From positions 1-5,737 of the forward strand of contig CAMWRB010000089.1 of assembly GCA_947176545.1 (NCBI GenBank): DNA of 5,737 nucleotides, written 5' to 3'. Under the pieces are notes generated by a model. That model had not been told where the DNA came from, searched no databases, and saw only the letters and a list, made by a program, of their open reading frames with translations. The position numbers were made by a program, and so were the translations under genes. Shown here piece by piece: positions 1 through 5,737 of the stretch; the first letter of the stretch is position 1, and each line of letters begins with the position of its first letter. Origin of the DNA: an uncultured Porphyromonadaceae bacterium (GTDB taxonomy: Bacteria > Bacteroidota > Bacteroidia > Bacteroidales > Muribaculaceae).

Positions 1-2
1 GC

Positions 3-56
3 AATGTCACTCACTTACCTTTGACAGGTATCGGACTGACTGATATAATGAGCTGA
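3..56 (+). CDS. Possible 3' end of an upstream gene
   Basis: In the frame beginning at base 3 the sequence reads NVTHLPLTGIGLTDIMS and stops at TGA (54-56). This is a plausible hydrophilic/hydrophobic alternating C-terminus of a gene that begins before the window, and it would leave a 67-bp gap to the first lipoprotein gene. The other two plus frames also stop early (22-24 and 41-43), so 17 codons do not settle the frame, and no family can be recognised. If it is real and co-directional, it may belong to the same operon as the lipoprotein genes. Confidence 0.25.
   Translation, partial: NVTHLPLTGIGLTDIMS
21..49 (+). promoter_or_regulatory. Candidate promoter upstream of the lipoprotein operon
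   Basis: TTGACA (21-26) and TATAAT (44-49) are separated by exactly 17 bp, which is a perfect sigma70-type consensus. The Bacteroidota primary sigma factor is known to prefer TTTG near -33 and TAnnTTTG near -7. TTTG is present at 20-23, but the -7 match at 44-51 is limited to TA and one T. A start near base 56-57 would give a leader of roughly 67 nt before the ATG at 124. The elements overlap the possible upstream coding end, so they may be coincidental. Confidence 0.35.
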
Positions 57-70
57 AACGGACTCATTGA

Positions 71-95
71 AAATTCTTACAGATTAAATTCTTAC
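71..95 (+). repeat. Two direct copies of AAATTCTTAC at a 15-bp period in the leader
   Basis: AAATTCTTAC occurs exactly at 71-80 and 86-95, so the starts are 15 bp apart. The flanking bases diverge after each copy. The pair lies in the AT-rich leader between the candidate promoter and the first start codon. It could be a small tandem duplication or a paired binding site in DNA or mRNA. In AT-rich sequence a 10-bp repeat can also arise by chance. Confidence 0.4.
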
Positions 96-123
96 GATAA
101 AAACTGAACTAACATCTTAAAAT

Positions 124-2721
124 ATGAAACTTTGTAATCAACTGTTGCTGATGGGCACTGTGGCCATGGTGTTCGGAGCATGCTCCGAAGATAATCCGTG
201 GGTTGGCAGACAAGGTCAGGGAGGTATTTCCCTGCAGCTTTCCTCATCAGCTGATGTCAAGGACGCTCTGCCGGTGGTAAGGGCGGTTCCCGGACTCGAA
301 GCGCCTGATGCAGAGCTTTTCGCTATCACTCTGCTAAATCATGACACCAATTCCGCCCAGACTTGGAATACGTTGGAGGAATTCAGGGCTGAAGAGGGCT
401 TTGATGTAGGCGACTACACTCTCACTGCATATTACGGTAATATTCATGACAGCGGTTTTGACAAGCCCTGTTTTATCGGCACAACCGAGGTTAGCGTGCA
501 CGAAGGCCGTGAGTCGGAGGTCGATGTCACCGCCTCATTGGCTCACACGATGATAAGCGTAGAGTATACCGATGCGTTCAAGCAGTACTTCAGAGATTAC
601 CGTTCTGTCGCTACGACTGACGGTGACAATGATGTGCGTTTCGCCAAGGATGAGACGCGTCCCGGCTTTATGGCTCCGGGCAATGTGTCGCTTATGCTCA
701 CCGTGACTCATCCGAGCGGCAAGACGCTTACATTGAGTGCCGCACGTTTCACGGCATTGGCACGTCATCATTATCACATGACATATAATGTTACGGCCGA
801 CCCGACCGGGGATGCCGCATTGGAGGTAATATTTGACGACTCTCTGGAGAAGGAGAAAGTCGTTATCTCAATGTCGGATGAGCTTGTTAATTCCCCGGTG
901 CCCGTAGTGACAGCCGTCGGATTTTCCGAAGGCACCTCGGTCGATGCCGTTGCCGGTAATCCCGCTCCCTCGGATTTGAAATTCCACGCGATGGTCAAAG
1001 CCGGTATCCGCTCATGCGAGCTGACGGTGGCCGGAGGTAATTACGAGCCGGTATTCGGCCGCATGGTCGAGCTTGTCGGTGCGGACGAAAATGTGCAGGC
1101 TCAGCTTCGTGAGTCAGGCGTCGTAGTGACAGGTCTGTATAAGGACCCCGATGCCAACAACCAGTGGGTTGGTGTGGATGTTACCGACCTTTCCGCCAAT
1201 CTTCCCGAGGGTAACTTCTCCGTGACGCTCAAGGTTACGGATATATTGGGCCGTATGGCCGAGCCGGTTACACTGGATTTGCAGACATCAAAGGTTGAAC
1301 TCGGTGTGGTCGAGCAGAATTGTAAAGCCAATTATATATTCCGTGATGGTGCAAATCCGGGTAAGACCGGTGTGCCGGCTACGGTAGAAATAACATACAA
1401 TGGTTTCCGACCGGAGCTGATACAATTCGAGAATCTGTGTCAGAATGACGGTTACAAGGCCTCCAAGGTGGTTTCATGGACCGAATCGCCACGTACACGC
1501 AATCTTGAGACCAAGAACTATATCTTTACCCTTGAGCTTTGCGATGTCGAGCACAATCCGCTCCCGATGAAGCTCATCTACAAGAATACGGAGATTCCGT
1601 TCAATCTCACGGTGATTGAACCTGAATATACTCTGGAGGCTGATGCTATGAGTACATCCGCCATGTTCAAGGTCACACCTAAGGAAGCGGCTCAGTTGTT
1701 CAATATCGTCAATGGCGTATATCTGTACACTCTATCGGCTGATGGTAAGGTTGTGACAGCCTACTCCAATAATAATATCAGCCGCGATACGACCAAGGGC
1801 ATCATAACTCTGACGGACTTGACTCCGGATACGGATTACATGTTAGGTTATTCACTGACGGACGTAGCTGCCGGTACAAAACTTTCCGACGGACAGGTCA
1901 TCAGAATGCACACTGAAGCTCAGGCACAAATCCCCAACAGCGATTTCTCACAGACTTCGCAGTTGAAAGTCGATAACCTGCAGTGTGGAGGTACATATTA
2001 TGGCTGGCCGGTGACCTATACCAACACTTCCTCCATTGACCGTCAGATACCCAATGGCTGGGCTACAATTAACCCCAAGACATGTAATCCGAACGCGGTC
2101 AATAAGAATACATGGTTTGTTGTGCCGTCTACCTATGTCGAGAATGGTCAGGCTGTCATCAGAAACGTAGGTTACAGCACCAATGGACAGACCCCGGCTC
2201 GTACCGGAGGAGCTGCCGGAGGCACAAACTATAATACTTCAGCCGCTACGTTTGCAGATAATGAGAAGGTAGCCGGTGAGCTTTTCCTCGGCACATACTC
2301 ATTTGATAACACGGCCGGTGCTTCACGTTCAAACGGTATTAATTTCGCCTCAAGGCCCAAGTCGCTGACGTTTGATTATTCATACGTGCCTCAGGGTACG
2401 GATACCGGTACTGTATACGTTTCACTGCTCGATGCTTCGGGAGCTAAAATCTTTGAGAAGTCCACAGACCTGACTTCATCATCGACAATGAAGAAAGTGA
2501 CTGTTAATTTCGCTGCTTATCCGTTCGGTAAAAAGGTTGCCAAACTGAGAGTCGAATTCAAATCCTCGAAGAGCACTATCGCCCCGATTCACATTCCCTC
2601 CGGTAATGAACTTAATGAGGGTTTCGGCGCTGTCGGCAACCATACTATCGGTGCCAATCAATATCACGCAGTCGCTACCGGCTCGGTGCTTACTATCGAT
2701 AATATTAAACTTAACTACTAA
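124..2721 (+). CDS. DUF4493 / PCMD-domain surface lipoprotein, 865 aa
   Basis: Predicted outer-membrane-anchored, probably surface-exposed lipoprotein of unproven function. The ATG at 124 is preferred because it gives a complete lipoprotein signal: K2, a hydrophobic stretch, then lipobox FGAC with the lipidated Cys at residue 20. SEDN follows, an acidic start resembling Bacteroidota surface-export signals. Residues about 33-225 fit DUF4493 (GxYxxxAxxG at 96-105, then a Phe-Asp-x-Pro and Gly-Thr-Thr segment to about 122). R53-A54 lies early in this domain. Residues 285-388 form an Ig-like module ending in a VTD..G strand, about 398-500 an unassigned beta-rich module, and about 500-598 a fibronectin-III-like module (LTDLTPDTDYML). 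Residues about 603-865 match PCMD (putative carbohydrate metabolism domain): AGELFLGTY at 717-725, RPKSLTFDYSYVP at 744-756, FKSSKS at 812-817 and the terminal GSVLTIDNIKLNY. PCMD has no established activity and I see no catalytic motif. A glycan-binding role is inference. It is first of three co-directional genes, and no terminator is seen before the next. Family assignment is firm, function is not. Confidence 0.9.
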   Translation: MKLCNQLLLMGTVAMVFGACSEDNPWVGRQGQGGISLQLSSSADVKDALPVVRAVPGLEAPDAELFAITLLNHDTNSAQTWNTLEEFRAEEGFDVGDYTLTAYYGNIHDSGFDKPCFIGTTEVSVHEGRESEVDVTASLAHTMISVEYTDAFKQYFRDYRSVATTDGDNDVRFAKDETRPGFMAPGNVSLMLTVTHPSGKTLTLSAARFTALARHHYHMTYNVTADPTGDAALEVIFDDSLEKEKVVISMSDELVNSPVPVVTAVGFSEGTSVDAVAGNPAPSDLKFHAMVKAGIRSCELTVAGGNYEPVFGRMVELVGADENVQAQLRESGVVVTGLYKDPDANNQWVGVDVTDLSANLPEGNFSVTLKVTDILGRMAEPVTLDLQTSKVELGVVEQNCKANYIFRDGANPGKTGVPATVEITYNGFRPELIQFENLCQNDGYKASKVVSWTESPRTRNLETKNYIFTLELCDVEHNPLPMKLIYKNTEIPFNLTVIEPEYTLEADAMSTSAMFKVTPKEAAQLFNIVNGVYLYTLSADGKVVTAYSNNNISRDTTKGIITLTDLTPDTDYMLGYSLTDVAAGTKLSDGQVIRMHTEAQAQIPNSDFSQTSQLKVDNLQCGGTYYGWPVTYTNTSSIDRQIPNGWATINPKTCNPNAVNKNTWFVVPSTYVENGQAVIRNVGYSTNGQTPARTGGAAGGTNYNTSAATFADNEKVAGELFLGTYSFDNTAGASRSNGINFASRPKSLTFDYSYVPQGTDTGTVYVSLLDASGAKIFEKSTDLTSSSTMKKVTVNFAAYPFGKKVAKLRVEFKSSKSTIAPIHIPSGNELNEGFGAVGNHTIGANQYHAVATGSVLTIDNIKLNY
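172..189. repeat. 18-bp perfect palindrome spanning the lipobox codons
   Basis: TTCGGAGCATGCTCCGAA equals its own reverse complement over all 18 bases. It coincides exactly with six codons, Phe17 to Glu22, including the lipidated Cys20. As RNA it could form a 7-bp stem with a CAUG loop. The coding constraint (Gly-Ala-Cys-Ser) explains the GCATGC core but does not require the outer pairs. Whether it acts as anything other than coding sequence is unknown. Confidence 0.5.
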
Positions 2722-2735
2722 TCAGACATTCGGAA

Positions 2736-4034
2736 ATGAAAATATATAAGAATATAATCACCGCGCTTGCCGCTGTCATGTTGTTGGGGGCATGCTCCAA
2801 GGAGACTCCATTCCCTGACGACGACGAGAATGTCGGCAAAGGACAGCTTCGTACAAGCTGTCTCGTGCCTACAATTCAGAATCCCGAGGGGGCTTTGACT
2901 ACTCGTGCCGGCCTTCCCTCAACAGACGATTTTCAGATTGAAATCACTCCGGAGGGTAAGAGAACCCCGGTAGCCACTTATAAGTATTCCGATATGCCGG
3001 AGATTCTCACCCTGTCTGCCGGCGAGTATGAAGTCAAGGCACATTATGGGGAGAATCCCATAGCCGAATGGGAGTCACCCTACTATGAGGGTACGACCAA
3101 GGTAACTATCGAGCCGGACAAACTCACCGAGGAGGCAGAACCTATCGTAGCCTCACTGAGCAATATAAGAGTGACTGTCAAATTCGGTCCGAATCTTCTC
3201 GGAGCTATGAGCGCAGATTCCAAGGTGATAGTTAAGGCCGGTGACGAGGGTGTCAAGACTTTTGAAGCCGGAGAAACCCGCTCGGCATATTTCAAATATG
3301 TCAATGAGTCAATCACACTCACCGCTACATTTGAAGGAACGGTAGACGGTGACTATATTGTCGAATCCAAAGTGTATGAGGATGTGGCTCCCGGCAACCA
3401 CTATACCATCACGTTCAAGATGCAGGGGATTGTTCCGGACGACCCCGGTACTATCTCTCCGGCTGTCAAGGTCGATGCCACTATCGAGACCGTTGATATG
3501 AATTATAATGCCGATGGCGAGGGTGATGATACCCTGCTTACGGATGACAGCCGTCCGACACAGGGCAACTCCGGTAGCGGTGACGAGCCGACTCCTCCTA
3601 CTCCTCCCGTTGAGAAAACCGCTCCTCAGATAACATCCGCACAACCTGCCGACAAGAGTATGGTGCCTGTCAATCTTGATGAGGTCAATGTGGTGACTGA
3701 CAAAACGTATGTCGTGCTCAATGTATCATCTTCAGCCGACGGTGGTATAACCGAATTCAAGGTGAAGATTGATTCTGCCAAACTTACAGCGGAGGAACTG
3801 GAGAATGTAGGATTGTCACAAAACCTCGACCTTGTAAATCCGGATGATTTGGAAGAGCCTCTCACCGGTCTGGGTTTGCCGGTCAATGTCGGTGGTAAAA
3901 AGGAGGTGTCATTCGACATCACAGGATTTATGACGCTGTTGAGCGCCTTAGGTGAGGGCGACCATAACTTCATCCTGACCGTCGGTGATGCCAACGGCAC
4001 TACGACCAAAACCCTTAAACTTCATATCAATTAA
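2736..4034 (+). CDS. DUF4493-domain surface lipoprotein without PCMD, 432 aa
   Basis: Predicted lipid-anchored surface protein, the short member of the three paralogues. The N-terminus has K2 and K5, a hydrophobic core and lipobox LGAC with Cys20, followed by SKET and an acidic run (DDDEN), which supports the ATG at 2736. Residues about 36-258 fit DUF4493: GQL at 36-38, TTRA with R57-A58, GEYEVKAHYG at 96-105, PYYEGTTKVTI at 115-125 and VRVTVKF-like strands near 144-150. Residues about 260-297 are a low-complexity acidic, Gly/Ser and Thr/Pro linker (EPTPPTPP at 284-291), probably an extended spacer. Residues about 322-432 are an Ig-like module equivalent to those in both neighbours, ending the protein at the strand after VGDANG. 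There is no fibronectin-III-like or PCMD part, and the reading frame ends cleanly with no sign of frameshift, so the short form appears genuine. It starts 14 bp after gene 1 and ends 11 bp before gene 3, consistent with one transcript. Its role is unknown; a spacer, structural or partner subunit is inference. Confidence 0.88.
   Translation: MKIYKNIITALAAVMLLGACSKETPFPDDDENVGKGQLRTSCLVPTIQNPEGALTTRAGLPSTDDFQIEITPEGKRTPVATYKYSDMPEILTLSAGEYEVKAHYGENPIAEWESPYYEGTTKVTIEPDKLTEEAEPIVASLSNIRVTVKFGPNLLGAMSADSKVIVKAGDEGVKTFEAGETRSAYFKYVNESITLTATFEGTVDGDYIVESKVYEDVAPGNHYTITFKMQGIVPDDPGTISPAVKVDATIETVDMNYNADGEGDDTLLTDDSRPTQGNSGSGDEPTPPTPPVEKTAPQITSAQPADKSMVPVNLDEVNVVTDKTYVVLNVSSSADGGITEFKVKIDSAKLTAEELENVGLSQNLDLVNPDDLEEPLTGLGLPVNVGGKKEVSFDITGFMTLLSALGEGDHNFILTVGDANGTTTKTLKLHIN
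3591..3608 (+). repeat. Tandem 9-bp repeat encoding Thr-Pro-Pro twice
   Basis: ACTCCTCCT is followed directly by ACTCCTCCC, encoding TPPTPP (residues 286-291) in the linker of the 432-residue lipoprotein. The unit keeps the reading frame, so gain or loss of copies would only change linker length. With two copies in one sequence, actual variability cannot be seen. Confidence 0.6.
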
Positions 4035-4040
4035 AAAGGA
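4035..4040 (+). promoter_or_regulatory. Shine-Dalgarno-like AAAGGA before the third lipoprotein gene
   Basis: AAAGGA directly follows the TAA of the preceding gene and ends 5 nt before the ATG at 4046. Neither of the other two genes has such a site: the first is preceded by an A-rich stretch, the second by CATTCGGAA. Bacteroidota translation generally depends little on Shine-Dalgarno pairing, so the effect may be small, but the site supports this start codon. Confidence 0.4.
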
Positions 4041-4045
4041 TTGTC

Positions 4046-5737
4046 ATGAATAAGAAAAGATTATATACATATGCAATAGCCACTGCTGCTGCAGTATCCT
4101 CTCTCATGCAGTCCTGCTCGATGGAGCAACCGTTCGGTGAAGCAGACGGTGTGCTCAGAATGAGCGTAAAGGTGGATTCCGACGTAACGCGTGCGCAGCT
4201 CAACGATGATGAGCTTGCTGACAAGTGTGTGGTATACATATCAAGCGAAAAGGGACTTGTGCGCAAGTATGTAGGTCTCTCCAATCTCCCGTCGCATGAG
4301 GTTCTCAAGCAGGGACGTTATGTAGCCGAGGCGTGGACCGGTGACTCCGTGCCCGCCTCTTTCGAAGCCCGTTTCTTCCGCGGCTACCAGCCGTTCAATA
4401 TAGATGGAGGCAAGAATAATGATGTCACCCTGACATGTAAGATAGCCAACTCGGTGGTGACTGTCAATTCATCGACAATCGACACTTCGCTGATGCGCGA
4501 TTTCGAGATAAAGGTCGCCTCCTCTACCGGTGAACTTGTTTTCAACGAGGATAATTACACCGATGCCAAAGGATATTTCATGATGCCATACGATGAGGCG
4601 GGTGTCCGTGAATCCAAACTGAACGTGACAATCACCGGTGTGAATGCCGAGGGTGCGAAGTTTACAAAAAATCATGTTATCGAGGGTGTGAAACCTGCTT
4701 ACGAATATGAGATTAACATATCTTTCAATCCTAACGAACCTGAGGAAGAGGGTGCAGGATTCTTTACCATCACTGTGGTTGAAAAGGAGAATCTGATACG
4801 CGACACTATCGCTATCTTTGCAGCTCCGGCTATCCAGGGCAGCGGATTTGATATCGACAAGCAGCAGTATGCCGAACCGGGTGAGTTTACCAAAGATTTG
4901 GTGGTCAATGTTATTGCTTTCAATGAGATTAATTCATTCCTGATGACATGCAAGGACCCCCAGAATCTGCATCTCCCGTCCACAAGTATCGATGTCAAAC
5001 AGACTACCACTCAGCAGAAGAGCGAGCTTAATGCTGCCGGTATATACTGGGATAAGGATATCACGGAGGTCGAGGGATACGATGGTGTGACACGCCAGAG
5101 TTCCAACATCACTTTCAGTACACAGTATCTTAATTCGTTGCCCGCACGTGACACGGAGTACGTCATCTCACTCTCTGTGACAGACGGATTCGGTAAGGTT
5201 CGTACCAAAGACCTTCGTATCGCTGTGGGTGAGAACGCCCGGGTGGAAGAGGCCCCGATTATTGTCAATGATGCGATTGACCCGACCAACTTCATGGCTG
5301 TAGGTGCCCGCAAGGTGACGCTCAAAGCTTCAATCGTAGATGAGAATGCCGCAAATGCGGGAATACGTTACCGTGAGGCCGGCACTACTGAATGGACTAC
5401 AAAGAGTGTCGAGGCTACACGCGCGGGTACGGAGGTGTCAGTCACCCTGACAGGGCTTAAGCCCGGCACACGCTATGAGTATCAGGCCGTTGCCGACGGA
5501 TTTAATTCTGATTCCAAATATTTCACGACTGAGGCCGTATATCAGATGCCTAACGCCGGCATGGAGGAGTGGGGCACATATTCAGCCAAAACTCTGTTAG
5601 GCACCAAGAATGTCATCATACCCAGCACCTCCGGCAATAAGGATACAAGCTTCTGGGGTTCCGGTAACGAGGGTTCGGCGACAGCCAGCAAGGTCGTTCT
5701 GGACAAATCGGGCGACATCAAGCACGGTGGTTCATAC
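4046..5737 (+). CDS. DUF4493 / PCMD-domain surface lipoprotein, 3' end beyond window
   Basis: Third lipoprotein paralogue, open for 564 codons up to the window edge. The ATG at 4046 gives a signal peptide with K3, K4 and R5, a hydrophobic stretch and lipobox MQSC with Cys24, followed by SMEQ. Gln at -2 is less usual than in the neighbours. Residues about 36-228 fit DUF4493: GVLRMSVKV at 35-43, TRA with R49-A50, GRYVAEAWTG at 90-99, then a Phe-rich segment and the ANSVVTV strand near 134-140. An acidic linker (NEPEEEGAG) follows. Residues about 282-395 are the Ig-like module shared with both neighbours (LSVTDGFG at 376-383). Residues about 404-496 are fibronectin-III-like, with the LTGLKPGTRYEYQAVA strand pair. 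MPNAGMEEW at 501-509 and SFWGSGN at 535-541 look like the beginning of a PCMD domain, of which only about 65 residues are inside the window; by comparison with gene 1 roughly 200 more are expected. It lacks the extra module found at 398-500 of gene 1. Function is unproven; a surface ligand- or glycan-binding role is inference. Confidence 0.88.
   Translation, partial: MNKKRLYTYAIATAAAVSSLMQSCSMEQPFGEADGVLRMSVKVDSDVTRAQLNDDELADKCVVYISSEKGLVRKYVGLSNLPSHEVLKQGRYVAEAWTGDSVPASFEARFFRGYQPFNIDGGKNNDVTLTCKIANSVVTVNSSTIDTSLMRDFEIKVASSTGELVFNEDNYTDAKGYFMMPYDEAGVRESKLNVTITGVNAEGAKFTKNHVIEGVKPAYEYEINISFNPNEPEEEGAGFFTITVVEKENLIRDTIAIFAAPAIQGSGFDIDKQQYAEPGEFTKDLVVNVIAFNEINSFLMTCKDPQNLHLPSTSIDVKQTTTQQKSELNAAGIYWDKDITEVEGYDGVTRQSSNITFSTQYLNSLPARDTEYVISLSVTDGFGKVRTKDLRIAVGENARVEEAPIIVNDAIDPTNFMAVGARKVTLKASIVDENAANAGIRYREAGTTEWTTKSVEATRAGTEVSVTLTGLKPGTRYEYQAVADGFNSDSKYFTTEAVYQMPNAGMEEWGTYSAKTLLGTKNVIIPSTSGNKDTSFWGSGNEGSATASKVVLDKSGDIKHGGSY

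Noticed and set aside
172..189. The palindrome as an insertion-site scar or recombinase target
   Set aside because: The bases are exactly six codons of a normal lipobox region in frame, with no flanking duplication or mobile-element remnant.
535..1331. Minus-strand open frames (535-777, 774-998, 1101-1331) opposite the first gene
   Set aside because: Short shadows of the 865-codon gene with no family resemblance; the low-complexity Ser/Thr-rich content follows from the codon bias of the sense strand.
124..2721. Glycoside hydrolase activity suggested by the name of the PCMD domain
   Set aside because: No catalytic acid pair or known hydrolase motif can be seen, and the domain name records a conjecture rather than a demonstrated reaction.
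2719..2748. Possible transcription terminator or promoter between the first and second lipoprotein genes
   Set aside because: The gap is only 14 bp, with no inverted repeat and no T-run, and no convincing promoter boxes are visible; the same is true of the 11-bp gap at 4035-4045.
3309..4009. Minus-strand open frames (3309-3644 and 3626-4009) opposite the second lipoprotein gene
   Set aside because: They lie entirely antisense to a well-supported gene, have no recognisable domain or start context, and their amino-acid make-up reflects the complement of the coding strand.
4699..5325. Minus-strand open frames of about 103 and 104 codons opposite the third lipoprotein gene
   Set aside because: The plus frame from 4046 stays open without interruption to 5737 and carries the signal peptide and domain pattern of its neighbours; the antisense frames show nothing comparable.

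Overview
The window reads as chromosomal DNA of a Bacteroidota bacterium, most likely a gut Bacteroidales (Bacteroides, Muribaculaceae or a relative). This is inferred from protein families largely confined to that order (DUF4493 and PCMD domains), from lipoprotein signal peptides followed by acidic residues typical of surface-exported Bacteroidota lipoproteins, and from A-rich start regions without strong Shine-Dalgarno sites. No rRNA, tRNA, mobile element, CRISPR or phage sequence is visible.

Layout: positions 1-123 hold the possible end of an upstream gene and a short AT-rich leader with a candidate promoter and a 15-bp repeat. Three plus-strand genes then follow almost without gaps (14 bp and 11 bp), so they look like one operon: an 865-residue lipoprotein (124-2721), a 432-residue lipoprotein (2736-4034), and a third lipoprotein (4046 onward) that is still open after 564 codons at the window edge.

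All three proteins share one plan: signal peptidase II signal, lipid-anchored Cys, short linker with a conserved Arg-Ala, a DUF4493 domain of about 190-220 residues, then an Ig-like beta-sandwich module. Proteins 1 and 3 continue through a fibronectin-III-like module into a C-terminal PCMD domain (complete in 1, only its beginning seen in 3). Protein 2 stops after the Ig-like module and has an acidic Thr/Pro linker instead. The set therefore looks like diverged paralogues made as a group: two long ones that carry a putative glycan- or ligand-binding head and a short one that lacks it.

No enzymatic active site is recognisable. The best-supported statement is that this is a surface lipoprotein locus. 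That the proteins assemble with each other, or are processed at Arg-Ala like type V (FimA/Mfa1) pilins, is a hypothesis raised by the sequence and is set out in the findings.
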